Positions 1-10,173 are shown, counted from the first letter of the stretch. The stretch is DNA of 58,749 nucleotides from an uncultured Lachnospira sp. (GCA_946186125.1 CAMHLZ010000018.1:1-58749), one strand, 5' to 3'. The notes: generated by a model from the sequence alone, not told the origin. A program made the numbers and translations.

Positions 1-126
1 ACAACAACAAAGCAGGAAGAAACAACAACAAAGCAGGAAGAAACAACAACAAAGCAGGAAGAAACAACAACAAAGCAGGAAGAAACAACAACAAAGCAGG
101 AAGAAACAACAACAAAACAGGAAGTT
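1..126 (+). repeat. 21-bp in-frame tandem repeat coding for TTTKQEE
   Basis: Five exact copies of a 21-bp unit (ACAACAACAAAGCAGGAAGA plus A) fill 1-105, and a sixth copy with three changed bases fills 106-126. The array may extend upstream of the window. It codes for a Thr/Lys/Gln/Glu linker. Exact identity of the copies, including codons, points to recent expansion by slippage, so copy number is likely to vary between strains. Confidence 0.95.
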
Positions 127-696
127 AAGGCTCCAAAGATTTCTACAATCAATATAGATAAGAAGTCAGGAACAGTAACAGAAGGACAGAACGTTAAGAT
201 TTCTGTAAAAGCTACAGGTACAGGAACACTTAAGTATAAGTTTGTTGTAAAACTTAAGGGTGCTAAAAACGGTAAAGTACGTGAATACAGTACTTCAAGC
301 AGTGCAAACTGGACACCAAAGAAATCTGGAAACTATATAGTATATGTATATGTAAAGGATTCGTACGGAAATGTAGTTAAGAAATCTAAGAAATACTTCA
401 AAGTATACGCTGAACTTGAAGCTACAGGAATTAAAGTAAGCAAGAAGAGCGGTAAGGCAAAAGTTGGAAATACTATTAAACTTACAGCTACAGGTAAGGG
501 TGGTATCGGTACAAAGTATTACAGATTCTACTATAAATTGAATGGTAAGAAAGTATTAATCCAGAATTACAGAGCTTCAGTTTCTGCAACTCTTAAATTG
601 AAAAAAGCAGGAAAATATATATTCTTCTGCGATGTAACAGATGAGATGGGTAATGAGTCAACAGTTAAGTTGTCAGGATACAAAGTAGTAAAATAA
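1..696 (+). CDS. C-terminal part of a secreted protein with triple-tyrosine-type (Y_Y_Y) repeats (5' end outside window)
   Basis: The reading frame is open from base 1 and stops with TAA at 694-696, so only the last 231 residues are seen. It starts with a low-complexity linker of TTTKQEE repeats, then has two Ig-like modules of about 85-90 residues. These contain patterns such as GTLKYKFVVKLKG, NYIVYVYVKDSYGN, KYYRFYYKLNGKK and KYIFFCDVTDEMGNES, typical of the triple-tyrosine modules at the ends of clostridial cell-wall amidases, proteases and other secreted proteins. The linker suggests a flexible spacer between an upstream (unseen) catalytic or binding domain and these wall- or substrate-binding modules. 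The enzymatic activity cannot be told from this fragment. A strong hairpin terminator follows 6 bases after the stop. Confidence 0.75.
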   Translation, partial: TTTKQEETTTKQEETTTKQEETTTKQEETTTKQEETTTKQEVKAPKISTINIDKKSGTVTEGQNVKISVKATGTGTLKYKFVVKLKGAKNGKVREYSTSSSANWTPKKSGNYIVYVYVKDSYGNVVKKSKKYFKVYAELEATGIKVSKKSGKAKVGNTIKLTATGKGGIGTKYYRFYYKLNGKKVLIQNYRASVSATLKLKKAGKYIFFCDVTDEMGNESTVKLSGYKVVK

Positions 697-702
697 TTTT
701 AA

Positions 703-746
703 AATCAGACCCGCATCGGCAAGTGCTGATGCGGGTCTGATTTTTT
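703..746 (+). terminator. Intrinsic terminator, probably bidirectional
   Basis: A perfect 15-bp stem (AATCAGACCCGCATC at 703-717 with its complement at 728-742) closes a 10-nt loop and runs into TTTTTT (741-746). It lies between two convergent genes, ending the gene at 1-696 and, on the other strand, the gene at 749-1183. Confidence 0.92.
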
Positions 747-748
747 GT

Positions 749-1183
749 TCAGTTATTAGCGGAAGCTTTATTAAGGACAGATTTCACATTGGATAGAATG
801 GTCGAATATGTATATTTACAGCTGCCGGTATAACTAATATTATCAACAGATTGCGAATCAGTAATCTGTTTTGAGATATCTTCCATAGAAGATATTACTA
901 ATGGATACATTACGTTTATAGATTCATCAATATTTTTAAATTCAACGGCATTTATATTATCTTTATCAAGGGTTATCTGAAGCTCCACAGGTGAATGATT
1001 TATGGATATAGCTTTTGTATACACTCCGGGTTTATATAATCCGGTTGAAACTTCTTCTTTTTTATTGTTATTTTTAAACATAAATATAAGAATAACTATT
1101 AAAAGAATTGCAAATGATAAAAAGATGCCGGTATATATAAGTTCCTTCATATGTAAAACAACAATTTTAGGATTAGAATTCAT
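749..1183 (-). CDS. Single-pass membrane protein with a divergent FMN-bind-like domain
   Basis: A 144-residue protein with one N-terminal membrane segment (about residues 15-36, hydrophobic GIFLSFAILLIVILIFMF) and a roughly 95-residue extracytoplasmic part. That part follows the pattern of FMN-bind (PF04205) domains: GVYTKAI, a beta strand with VELQITLDKDNI, an acidic ES pair, then VDNISYTGSCKYTYS followed by a final helix. In the canonical domain the last motif is SGATYTS, whose Thr carries FMN covalently; here it is divergent but keeps a Thr. FMN attachment is therefore uncertain. The start at 1183 is chosen because AAAGGAG lies 9 nt upstream. It is monocistronic and divergent from addB. 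The family assignment is inference. Confidence 0.55.
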   Translation of the reverse strand: MNSNPKIVVLHMKELIYTGIFLSFAILLIVILIFMFKNNNKKEEVSTGLYKPGVYTKAISINHSPVELQITLDKDNINAVEFKNIDESINVMYPLVISSMEDISKQITDSQSVDNISYTGSCKYTYSTILSNVKSVLNKASANN

Positions 1184-1291
1184 GTTTAAACGCTCCTTTT
1201 ACTTTTATACTTATTTATATTAAATAAAATGAAAAAGTATGATAAAATAAGGTTAATTGTGAAAAAGCCGTAAAGTGAGGAAGTTTTATAT

Positions 1292-4200
1292 ATGGGTTTA
1301 AAATTGATATTAGGAAGCAGTGGAAGTGGAAAAACATATGCATTATACAAAGAATGTGTAAAAAATGAAAATGACGATGACAGGTATATTGCAGTTGTTC
1401 CGGAGCAATATACTTTAGAAACACAGAAAAATATAGTTGAAATGTCCGGTAATAAGGGAACGATGAATATAGACATAGTCAGTTTTAATCGTCTTGCTGT
1501 AAGAATATTTGAAGAAAATGGTATGTTTATGAATGAATTACTTGATGATTCGGGAAAATGTATGGTTCTTCGTAAAGTTATGGAAGAAAAAAAAGATTTA
1601 TTAAAAATATTCGGTTCTAAGATATCATATCCGGGATTTATAGATGAAGTAAAATCTTTGATATCAGAGTTTTATCAATATGGAATCAGTGAAAAACAGA
1701 TACAAAATATAATAGATAATTCCGGACAACACAACCTGCTTAAAGGAAAGATGGAAGATATCAATTTAATAATGAATGCATTTAAGAAATATATGAGTGA
1801 GCGCTACATGGTTCCGGAAGAATTGATGGAGAGATTGTGTGAAGAAATCCCTAAGTCTGAAATAATTAAAAAAAGTACGGTTACTTTTGATGGATTTACA
1901 GGTTTTACAACAATGCAATATAGAGTTATAGAGCAGCTTATAAAACGGGCAGTTGAAGTAATAGTTACAATAACTTTGCCGGAAAATGTGGGTAATGAAG
2001 ACGTTTTTTCATTGAGCATTACAACTCTGAACCGATTAAAACGTCTGGCAGAGGATGCGGGAGCAGGTATAAATGTAACAGTTCTTCCTGATGAGGCTAA
2101 TTATAGACTTAATAATTCCGGAGTATTAAGGTTTATAGAAAAGAATCTTTTTTCATATAACAGAGAAAAGTATCAGAAAGAAACAAACGATATAGAGATT
2201 TTTGAAGCACCTGATATTGTAAAAGAATGCGATTATGTTTGTAGAAAAATTAACAGTTTTATAAGAGAAAAAGGATATAGGTATAAGGAGATTGCAGTAG
2301 TTACGGGTGATATTTCGCGATATTCACACAGACTTGAACAGTCTTTCAGATATTATGAGATTCCGGCATTTATTGACTGCAACAGAGAGATAAGTCATAA
2401 TCCGTTTATTGAAGCAATAAAATCATTGATTGATGTAGTTGACAATAATTATGATTATGAAAGTATGTTCAGATATTTAAAATGTGGAATGCCTGATATG
2501 GATATTGACAATATAGACCGCTTAGAAAATTATGTGATAAAATACGGTATCAGCAGTTATAAAAGATGGAATAATGAATGGAATAATGCAGATGATGATT
2601 TGCTTGTTATCAGAGAACAGATATTGTCAAAATTAAACCCGTTATATCATGATTTAAAAAAGAAAAATATAACGGTTAAGGAACTAACGTGTAAGCTTTA
2701 TTCTTTTATCGAGGCTGATAAAATGCAAAAAAAACTGTGGATGTACGAAAAACAGTTTGAAAAAGAAGGAAATCCTGCATTAGCAAAAGAATATTCTCAG
2801 ATATACAAAAAGGTAATGGAGCTGTTTGATAAGGTTGTAGCTCTTTTAGGTGATGAGAAAATGAAACTAAAAGAGTATAAGGGAATACTCGAATCAGGAT
2901 TTGCAGAGATAAAAGTAGGCATGATTCCACCTACAATTGACAGGATTGTAGTAGGAGATATGGAAAGAACGAGACTGGGAAATATTAAGGTGTTATTCTT
3001 TATGGGAGTGAATGATGGTATAGTGCCTCAGAATATGAGTAATGGCGGAATACTGTCGGAGACCGACAGAAGATTTTTAGAGGAGTCAGAGATTGAACTT
3101 TCTCCCACAAAACGGCAAAATGCATTTATCCAGAAATTTTATCTATACCTTAATATTACAAAAATGTCAGAGAAATTATGTATAACATATAGTCAGACTA
3201 ATCCGGATGGAAGCAGTGTGCGACCTTCGTATTTGATACAGTTGCTGCGTAATAAGATAGAAAATCTGGAAATTCATTCAACGGAAGAAATTGGCAGAAT
3301 AACTGATAGCGTATCAACGCCAAAGACTATTGAAAAGGCTGCCGCCTCAGGATTAAGAGATTATCTGGCAGGAATAAAAGATATAGATGATGAGTGGAAG
3401 GAAATATATAGTGAAATTGTAAAATCAGGAGATTATAACAAGATTGCTGATGCTGCGTTTTATCGTTCGAATGTCACAAATCTCGAAAAAGCTGTAAGTA
3501 ATGCATTATATGGTATGACTATAAGAGGAAGCGTATCAAGACTTGAAACATATGCAGCCTGTGCATACAGGCATTTTCTTTTATATGGGCTGAATCTGGT
3601 TAATCGTCAAAGATACGAAGTAACTCCTGTGGATGTAGGAAATATTTACCATAATTCGCTGGAAATATTTTCACAAAAACTAAGAGATAACAGCCTGAAA
3701 TGGGGAGAGGTATCAGATGAAAAAAGAAAAGAGTTCGTACGTGAGTCAATGAATATTGTAAGTGAATACTATGGTGAAAGTGCGATACATGGTTCTGCGA
3801 GAAATGAATATCAATTAAAAAGAATATATGATGTACTTGAAAGAACAACCTGGGCATTGTGTAATCAGGTAAGAGCAGGAGAATTTGAACCGGAAGGTTA
3901 TGAAGTTGAATTTGATTCATTAAAGACGTCTGAGACTATGAGATTTGATCTTGATGATGGAGGAAAAATGAGTCTTAAAGGAATAATTGACAGAATGGAT
4001 ATGTATGAAACTGACGGGAACATATACATCAAGATTATTGATTATAAATCAGGTAATAAACAATTTGATATATTTGATGTGTATAATGGACTGCAGCTGC
4101 AGCTCGTATTGTATATGGAAGCTGCAATGGATATGATACGAAAAAATACAAGAGGTAAAAAAGTAATACCGGCAGGAATATTTTATTATGATATCAATAA

Positions 4201-4672
4201 TCCTGTTGCTGATGGGGATGAGGCAGAAAACATAGATAACGAATTGCTGATAAACATGAGACCTAATGGAGTGGTGAACCAATCTGATGAAGTAATAAAT
4301 GCAATGGATAATATACATCAGCAGGGTGAGTCCGGAAAATCACTTGTTATACCGGTATCTTACAAAAAAGATGGATTGAGAGCTTCAGATAATTTAATAT
4401 CCGAACATGATTTTGAAACACTTATCAGATTTGTTCATGAAAAAGCAAAAAAACTTGGCTCAGATATGCATGGTGGAGTTATAGAAAAGAATCCATACCG
4501 GATGAATGACAGTAGCAGGAAGAATCCTTGTGAATACTGTGATTTTAAGTCAGTATGCAAATTTGATACAGGCATTGCCGGAAATGAATTTAGAAATCTT
4601 AATAAATTAAAACCTGAAGATGTATGGCAGAAAATAAGGAAGGTGAGTGAAGAAAATGACAAGCTGGACTAA
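1292..4672 (+). CDS. addB: ATP-dependent helicase/deoxyribonuclease subunit B (AddB)
   Basis: Subunit B of the AddAB helicase-nuclease, which resects double-strand DNA ends for RecA-dependent repair. At 1126 residues it is close to the usual AddB length (about 1160). The N-terminus has a Walker A motif GSSGSGKT at residues 8-15. The C-terminal nuclease domain has the Fe-S cluster cysteines: C757 in YAACAYRH and the triad C1080, C1083, C1089 in PCEYCDFKSVC. A RecB-type nuclease core with IIDRMD and IIDYKSG lies between them. The start is ATG at 1292 with GAGGAAG upstream. The next gene, addA, overlaps its last codons, so the two are translationally coupled, as expected for a stoichiometric complex. 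Confidence 0.95.
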   Translation: MGLKLILGSSGSGKTYALYKECVKNENDDDRYIAVVPEQYTLETQKNIVEMSGNKGTMNIDIVSFNRLAVRIFEENGMFMNELLDDSGKCMVLRKVMEEKKDLLKIFGSKISYPGFIDEVKSLISEFYQYGISEKQIQNIIDNSGQHNLLKGKMEDINLIMNAFKKYMSERYMVPEELMERLCEEIPKSEIIKKSTVTFDGFTGFTTMQYRVIEQLIKRAVEVIVTITLPENVGNEDVFSLSITTLNRLKRLAEDAGAGINVTVLPDEANYRLNNSGVLRFIEKNLFSYNREKYQKETNDIEIFEAPDIVKECDYVCRKINSFIREKGYRYKEIAVVTGDISRYSHRLEQSFRYYEIPAFIDCNREISHNPFIEAIKSLIDVVDNNYDYESMFRYLKCGMPDMDIDNIDRLENYVIKYGISSYKRWNNEWNNADDDLLVIREQILSKLNPLYHDLKKKNITVKELTCKLYSFIEADKMQKKLWMYEKQFEKEGNPALAKEYSQIYKKVMELFDKVVALLGDEKMKLKEYKGILESGFAEIKVGMIPPTIDRIVVGDMERTRLGNIKVLFFMGVNDGIVPQNMSNGGILSETDRRFLEESEIELSPTKRQNAFIQKFYLYLNITKMSEKLCITYSQTNPDGSSVRPSYLIQLLRNKIENLEIHSTEEIGRITDSVSTPKTIEKAAASGLRDYLAGIKDIDDEWKEIYSEIVKSGDYNKIADAAFYRSNVTNLEKAVSNALYGMTIRGSVSRLETYAACAYRHFLLYGLNLVNRQRYEVTPVDVGNIYHNSLEIFSQKLRDNSLKWGEVSDEKRKEFVRESMNIVSEYYGESAIHGSARNEYQLKRIYDVLERTTWALCNQVRAGEFEPEGYEVEFDSLKTSETMRFDLDDGGKMSLKGIIDRMDMYETDGNIYIKIIDYKSGNKQFDIFDVYNGLQLQLVLYMEAAMDMIRKNTRGKKVIPAGIFYYDINNPVADGDEAENIDNELLINMRPNGVVNQSDEVINAMDNIHQQGESGKSLVIPVSYKKDGLRASDNLISEHDFETLIRFVHEKAKKLGSDMHGGVIEKNPYRMNDSSRKNPCEYCDFKSVCKFDTGIAGNEFRNLNKLKPEDVWQKIRKVSEENDKLD

Positions 4673-7600
4673 AGCACAGAGTAAAGTAATAGAGAACAGG
4701 GGGAGTAATCTTCTGGTATCTGCTGCTGCAGGTTCGGGAAAAACAGCTGTTTTGGTTGAACATATAATCCGGAGGGTACTTGATGAAGATAATCCTGCAG
4801 ACATTGACAGACTGATGGTTGTAACATTTACGAACGCAGCAGCAGGAGAGATGCGTGAAAGGATAATGGCTGCGATAGAAGATGCAGTGGAAAAAAATCC
4901 GGATAACAGACATTTACAAAAACAGCTGACATATATACATAATGCAAAAATAACAACTCTGCACAGTTATTGTCTTAATCTCATAAGAGAAAATTTTGAC
5001 AAAATAGATATTGATCCGGGATTTAGAATAGCTGATACGGGAGAAGTTGAGCTTTTAAAAGGTGATATTGTATCAGAATTGCTAGAAGAATATTACGAAA
5101 AAGGTGACAAAGATTTTTTAAGTCTTTCAGATATGATGTCTAAAAAGAACAGTGATGCAGAGCTGGAAAATACAGTATTGCTTTTATATAAAAATGCATG
5201 CAGCAATATTGACAGGGAAAAATGGCTTAACGGTCTGGCGTATGCATATAGTGAAGAAAATGAAGAAAATTTTGATGATAAAATAGCCGAAATGTCTGTA
5301 AATGAAATATTAGAAGATGCATTGGAACTCAGTTTGCGTGCATTAAAAATCGCATATGAAACAGACGGTCCGGTTAATTATATTCCGATGCTTCAGGATG
5401 ATTATGAGAAAGTCCGTGCTGTAGCAGAAGAAAAAGATTTAAGTAAAAAAATCGAACTTATTTCAGAAATAAAATACCAGGCACTTAGCAGAAAAAAGGA
5501 TGATTCATCAATTGAAAAAAAAGAGAGTGTAAAAAAAATCAGGGAACAGATGAAGGAGCTGATAAAAAGAATAAAAAATGATTTTAAATGTTACAATGGA
5601 ACGGAGAATAAAGAAATTCAAAAGAAAATCTATCCTCTTGTAAAAGTATTATCAGAACTGGTATTGGAATTTTCAAGAAGGTATACCGAAAAAAAGAGAG
5701 AGAAAACAGTTATAGATTTTGATGATATTGAGTATATGGCTCTTCAGATTCTTCTGAAAAAAGAAGGTGAACAGTATGTGCCGACAGCTGTGGCAGATGA
5801 ACTTGCAAAAGATATTGAAGAAGTGATTGTAGATGAATATCAGGATATCAATCAGGTTCAGGATGCGATATTAACCAGTCTTTCGTCAGAAAGATTTAGC
5901 AGACCTGATATGTTTATGGTTGGTGATGTCAAACAGAGTATATACGGATTCAGAAAGGCCAGTCCGGAGCTTTTTATGAAAAAATATGATACGTATGGTG
6001 ACAGTGATAATTGCAGAAAAATCATATTGGACAGAAATTTTAGAAGTAGAAAAGAAGTTATAGATAGTATTAATTTTTTGTTTAGAAAAATCATGATGAA
6101 AAAAGTTGGCGGGATAGAGTATGATGATGACAATGCTTTGTATCTTGGAGCAGATTATCCGAGACTCCCTGAAAATCAGGAAGCTAAAACAGAATTAATA
6201 ATTGCAAATGTACCAAGAAAAATTGAAGGCGAACATGACGACGATGGGACAAATGCAGGAATCTCATCGAAAGAATTCGAGGCAAAGGTGGCAGCTGAAA
6301 GGATAAAAGAGCTTGTTGATGAAAAAACGGGATACCGGGTGTATGACAGAAAAACCGGAGAATATAGGAAAGCGCAATATTCGGATATTCTTATACTTTT
6401 AAGAAGCGCAAATACTAATGCGGGAATCTATATGGACGCACTTATGGCAGCAGGTATACCAGTGTATTTTCAACAACAGACGGGATATTTTGATGCTGTG
6501 GAGGTAAAACTATTGTTATGCCTTTTAAATGTAATAGATAACCCGCATCAGGATATTGAATTAGTGTCAGTACTTAATTCGGTGTTTGCGGGACTTGATG
6601 AAAATGAACTTGCAATTATCAGGAGTGAGTCAGAAGAAAAGCTTGATTTTTATGATGATACAAAAAAATATATAGAAGAAGGTTCTTCAACGGTTATATG
6701 TGAAAAATTACTGGATTTCTATGATAAATTAGACAAGTACAGGAGAATGGCAACATATACATCAATTCATGACCTTCTTACATATATAATTGAAGATACC
6801 GGTTATGATAACTATGTGACAGCTATGCCTGCCGGAGAGCGACGGATAGCCAATATAGAAATGTTAAAACAAAAAGCAATTGTTTATGAGAATGGAAGTT
6901 ATAGAGGATTGTTTAATTTTGTAAGATATATTGAAAAATTAAAAAAATATGAAATAGATTCCGGCGAGGCTTCTGTTGTTTCGGAAAATGATAATCTGGT
7001 GAGAATAATGAGTATTCATAAAAGTAAGGGACTTGAATTCCCTATAGTATTTCTGTGTAATGCAAACTCGTCATTTAATGATATGGATGCAAGAAATCAG
7101 GTTGTTATACACAAAAAGCAGGGCATAGGCATGGATTATACAGATTATGAAAACAGAGTAAGATACGCAGGCTGTCATAAGAAAAGTATCCAGATTCTCT
7201 TGAAAAGAGAAAATAGGGAGGAAGAATTAAGAATACTTTATGTTGCACTTACGCGTGCAAAAGAAAAATTGATTATTACGGCTTCAGGTGTAAACGAGGA
7301 AAAGTATTCAGGATTTGAACCGGCAGAAAAGGTGAGCAGTTCAAAGATTACCGGAGCATCATCTTATATGGATTTTATAGTATATGCTCTTGGTAGTGAA
7401 ATTGAAACGGGCAATGAAGTAATAAGCGTTGTATACAAAAATGTAGCATCAGTAATAGAAAACGAAGTTAAGGAAACGATAGAAAGTTCAATGAAAAAGG
7501 AGAATTTCCTTAATTGGAATACTGATTTTGTATACTCTGAAGATACCAGAGAAATATTAAATAAAAAGCTGAAATTTAAATATCCATATGAAAGTGCTGT

Positions 7601-8276
7601 TAATAATTATATTAAAGTATCTGTATCTGATTTAAAAAGAAGTAAATTCGAAGAAAATAATGATGCATATGATGTAGTTGCAATTGAAGAACCGGAGATT
7701 ATCATTCCGTCATTTATAAGAAAAATGCGTGGAGAAAAAGAAAAAAAATTAACCGGTTCCTTAAGAGGTACGGCATACCATAAAGTTTTTGAATTGCTTG
7801 ATTTTATAACGGTAAAAGATGAAAAAAGTGCAAAAGAGTTTTTTGATAATTTAGAAAAATCAAAAAAAATGTCAAAAGAGGAGTTACAATCTGTTAGAAT
7901 TAGTGATATAGTTGCATTTGTAAATTCATCACTTGGGAAGAGAATGAAAAATGCATTTGAAAACGGAGTACTTCACAGGGAAGCACAATTTGTCATGGGC
8001 ACAGATGAAGAAGATGTATATAGCATAGAAAGTAATGAAAGAGTTCTTGTCCAGGGAATTATTGATGCTTATTTTGAAGAAGCAGATGGAATAGTCATAG
8101 CAGACTATAAGACAGACAGGATAAAAAATATTAAAGAACTGGAAAAACGTTACAGGGTACAGCTTGAGTTTTATAAAAAAGCGGTTGAACAGATTACCGG
8201 AAAAAAAGTTAAAGAAATGATTCTTTACTCGGTTGCGCTCAATGATGAATATAGCATGGAGGAAAAAGATGATTAG
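4656..8276 (+). CDS. addA: ATP-dependent helicase/nuclease subunit A (AddA)
   Basis: Subunit A of AddAB, a UvrD-like 3'-5' helicase with a C-terminal RecB-like nuclease. Visible motifs are the Q motif WTKAQ (residues 4-8), Walker A AAAGSGKT (residues 23-30), Walker B VIVDEYQDINQVQD, motif III-type GDVKQSIYGFRKA, and the helicase motifs IMSIHKSKGLEFP and LYVALTRAKEKL. The nuclease motif is VIADYKTD near the C-terminus. Length (1206) fits the family. ATG at 4656 has GGTGAG about 8 nt upstream; an in-frame GTG at 4647 would add three residues. The gene overlaps addB by 17 bases and the next gene by 8, forming a coupled operon. Confidence 0.95.
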   Translation: MTSWTKAQSKVIENRGSNLLVSAAAGSGKTAVLVEHIIRRVLDEDNPADIDRLMVVTFTNAAAGEMRERIMAAIEDAVEKNPDNRHLQKQLTYIHNAKITTLHSYCLNLIRENFDKIDIDPGFRIADTGEVELLKGDIVSELLEEYYEKGDKDFLSLSDMMSKKNSDAELENTVLLLYKNACSNIDREKWLNGLAYAYSEENEENFDDKIAEMSVNEILEDALELSLRALKIAYETDGPVNYIPMLQDDYEKVRAVAEEKDLSKKIELISEIKYQALSRKKDDSSIEKKESVKKIREQMKELIKRIKNDFKCYNGTENKEIQKKIYPLVKVLSELVLEFSRRYTEKKREKTVIDFDDIEYMALQILLKKEGEQYVPTAVADELAKDIEEVIVDEYQDINQVQDAILTSLSSERFSRPDMFMVGDVKQSIYGFRKASPELFMKKYDTYGDSDNCRKIILDRNFRSRKEVIDSINFLFRKIMMKKVGGIEYDDDNALYLGADYPRLPENQEAKTELIIANVPRKIEGEHDDDGTNAGISSKEFEAKVAAERIKELVDEKTGYRVYDRKTGEYRKAQYSDILILLRSANTNAGIYMDALMAAGIPVYFQQQTGYFDAVEVKLLLCLLNVIDNPHQDIELVSVLNSVFAGLDENELAIIRSESEEKLDFYDDTKKYIEEGSSTVICEKLLDFYDKLDKYRRMATYTSIHDLLTYIIEDTGYDNYVTAMPAGERRIANIEMLKQKAIVYENGSYRGLFNFVRYIEKLKKYEIDSGEASVVSENDNLVRIMSIHKSKGLEFPIVFLCNANSSFNDMDARNQVVIHKKQGIGMDYTDYENRVRYAGCHKKSIQILLKRENREEELRILYVALTRAKEKLIITASGVNEEKYSGFEPAEKVSSSKITGASSYMDFIVYALGSEIETGNEVISVVYKNVASVIENEVKETIESSMKKENFLNWNTDFVYSEDTREILNKKLKFKYPYESAVNNYIKVSVSDLKRSKFEENNDAYDVVAIEEPEIIIPSFIRKMRGEKEKKLTGSLRGTAYHKVFELLDFITVKDEKSAKEFFDNLEKSKKMSKEELQSVRISDIVAFVNSSLGKRMKNAFENGVLHREAQFVMGTDEEDVYSIESNERVLVQGIIDAYFEEADGIVIADYKTDRIKNIKELEKRYRVQLEFYKKAVEQITGKKVKEMILYSVALNDEYSMEEKDD

Positions 8277-9285
8277 ACCAGAGAATATTAAACGTGGAGA
8301 TATGATTGCCGTAACGGCGGTATCAGACGGTGTGGATGATGAACTTGATAAGATGAGATTTGAAAATGCAAAAGATATTCTTGAAAAAAAAGGGTATAAT
8401 GTATTTTTCACACCCGATGTTTTTAATGTGGAAGAAATGGGAAAAAGTGCTACGGGTAAACAAAGAGCAGAAGAATTTAACAAGCTTTTTGAACAGGAAA
8501 ACTTGTCGTATATAGTATCAGCCAAGGGTGGAAATTTTTTAAATGAGATGATGGAATTTGTTGATTTTGAAAAGATTGCATATCATCCCAAATGGTTTCA
8601 GGGATATTCGGATAACACCTGGCTTGTAAATACAATTACTACCAAATGTGATATTATGACAATTTATGGTAATAATTTTGGTGAATATGGTATGGAAAAA
8701 TGGCACAGGTCGGTGGATGATAATCTCAGAATTATGGAGGGAGAAGATGTTATCCAGAATAGTTTTAAGAAATATCAGGAAAATTTTTCAGAACGTGTAA
8801 CCGGGCTGGAAGGCTATGTTGAGGATAAAGATGTTATTGTTACATGCTCGGTAAAGGGGGAGAACTCTGTAGAGTTTTCAGGAAGGCTGATTGGAGGATG
8901 CCTTGATGTACTTGCGATTATGCATGGAACTCAATATGATAATGTTGAGCAATTCGTTGACAGATATAAGGATGATGGAATAATATGGTATTTGGAGTCA
9001 TTTGATTTTTCAGCAGAGAATTTTATCATTATGTTGTGGAAATTAAAGGAAAGCGGATGGTTTAGTAACGTAAATGGAATTATATTTGGCAGACCGTTGT
9101 TTTTTAGGGAAGCATTCGGTATGAATTATGAAGAGACGGTTATGTATGCATTGGGAAGTCTTGATGTTCCTATAATATTTGATGCGGATATCGGACACAG
9201 GGGGCCAAGGTTTACTATAATAAACGGTGCAAAAGCCAAAGTGGTTTATAAAGATAACAGTATATCTTTAAAATATATAAGGTAG
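8269..9285 (+). CDS. Peptidase S66 family protein (LD-carboxypeptidase / MccF-like)
   Basis: A 338-residue cytoplasmic serine peptidase of family S66, which includes LdcA (muropeptide L,D-carboxypeptidase in wall recycling) and MccF (microcin C immunity). The catalytic triad can be placed: Ser114 in the nucleophile elbow QGYSDNT, Glu243 in WYLESFDFS and His310 in ADIGHRGP. The start is ATG 8269, preceded by GGAGGAAA at 6-7 nt; the reading frame is open further upstream but without a ribosome site. It overlaps the end of addA by 8 bases. The specific substrate cannot be decided. The sequence looks closer to the MccF-like branch than to E. coli LdcA, but that is an impression. Confidence 0.85.
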   Translation: MIRPENIKRGDMIAVTAVSDGVDDELDKMRFENAKDILEKKGYNVFFTPDVFNVEEMGKSATGKQRAEEFNKLFEQENLSYIVSAKGGNFLNEMMEFVDFEKIAYHPKWFQGYSDNTWLVNTITTKCDIMTIYGNNFGEYGMEKWHRSVDDNLRIMEGEDVIQNSFKKYQENFSERVTGLEGYVEDKDVIVTCSVKGENSVEFSGRLIGGCLDVLAIMHGTQYDNVEQFVDRYKDDGIIWYLESFDFSAENFIIMLWKLKESGWFSNVNGIIFGRPLFFREAFGMNYEETVMYALGSLDVPIIFDADIGHRGPRFTIINGAKAKVVYKDNSISLKYIR

Positions 9286-9298
9286 GAAGGAAAATACT

Positions 9299-10090
9299 AT
9301 GAAAAAACAATTATTAATTGCTGCGATAGCAGGTATGTGTGCAGCCGGTGTACTTGCCGGATGTGAAAAAACTGATAACGGAGGAAAAACACCTTTAAAA
9401 AACACTTCGGGTGTGAAGGAGATAACAACTGCAGCCGATGCGACCGAGAGTGCTAAAGAGAGTTCTGAGACTGATGAGACTGATACAGCACAGTCTGAAA
9501 GTCAGACAGAGCAGGCTGAAACAGCAGAGGAGATAACAGCAGAGTCTGAAAAAAATGATCCTTCGTCATTGCCGGGAGAATCCGGATCTATGATTGAAGT
9601 TGGTCATGCACTTGCACTTTTTAGTGCTGAAGCAGGTATGGCGTATGATTATAATAATAGTGAGTTTTTCTGGGGCGCACTTTCTTATCTTATGTCAGGA
9701 TATGGAATGCAAAGTCCTGCCGCAGGAGCAGATGCAGAAGGCAATCTGGCACTTTCAACTGATTATGTGAAAGAATTTGCAGCTGCATTATTTTCGGAAT
9801 ATGATGGAAATAACAGTCAGCTTCCGGAACTTCAGGGAAGTTTTTCAGTAGTATCATATGATGCAGAAAATGACATGTATTCATCAAAGGCACCGGGATT
9901 TGGTACAACAAAGGTAAAAAGTGACGGATGTCAAAAAAATGATGACGGGACGTATACGATTACAATAGTACTTCTTACAGATGCTGATGAGGAAGTAGGA
10001 AGATGGGAAATGACTATAAAAAACAGCACATTTAACGGAACGGGACATCCGTTGTTTAATTATACGGTAGTATCATTTGTAAAAGAATAA
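9299..10090 (+). CDS. Lipoprotein of unknown function with an acidic Ser/Thr/Glu linker
   Basis: A 263-residue exported lipoprotein. The signal peptide is MKKQLLIAAIAGMCAAG and the lipobox VLAGC puts the lipidated Cys at residue 22. Residues about 40-95 form a low-complexity linker rich in T, E, S and A. The rest (about residues 98-263) is a compact domain with the sequence MYSSKAPGFGTTKV and a strand-rich end; I recognise no family. It starts 13 bases after the peptidase gene, with AGGAAGGAAA before the ATG, and probably belongs to the same transcript as addBA. Confidence 0.75.
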   Translation: MKKQLLIAAIAGMCAAGVLAGCEKTDNGGKTPLKNTSGVKEITTAADATESAKESSETDETDTAQSESQTEQAETAEEITAESEKNDPSSLPGESGSMIEVGHALALFSAEAGMAYDYNNSEFFWGALSYLMSGYGMQSPAAGADAEGNLALSTDYVKEFAAALFSEYDGNNSQLPELQGSFSVVSYDAENDMYSSKAPGFGTTKVKSDGCQKNDDGTYTITIVLLTDADEEVGRWEMTIKNSTFNGTGHPLFNYTVVSFVKE

Positions 10091-10173
10091 ATACTGTGAT
10101 ACAATAGCCGACAGAATGGTATATGAATAATGTATCGGTTATGAACAGTAAAAAATGAAAGGAAGAATATACG

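Noticed and set aside
7929-8525. 198-codon antisense frame
   Set aside because: It lies wholly against addA and the S66 peptidase gene, with Phe/Ser/Ile-rich composition typical of the reverse complement of A/T-rich coding DNA.
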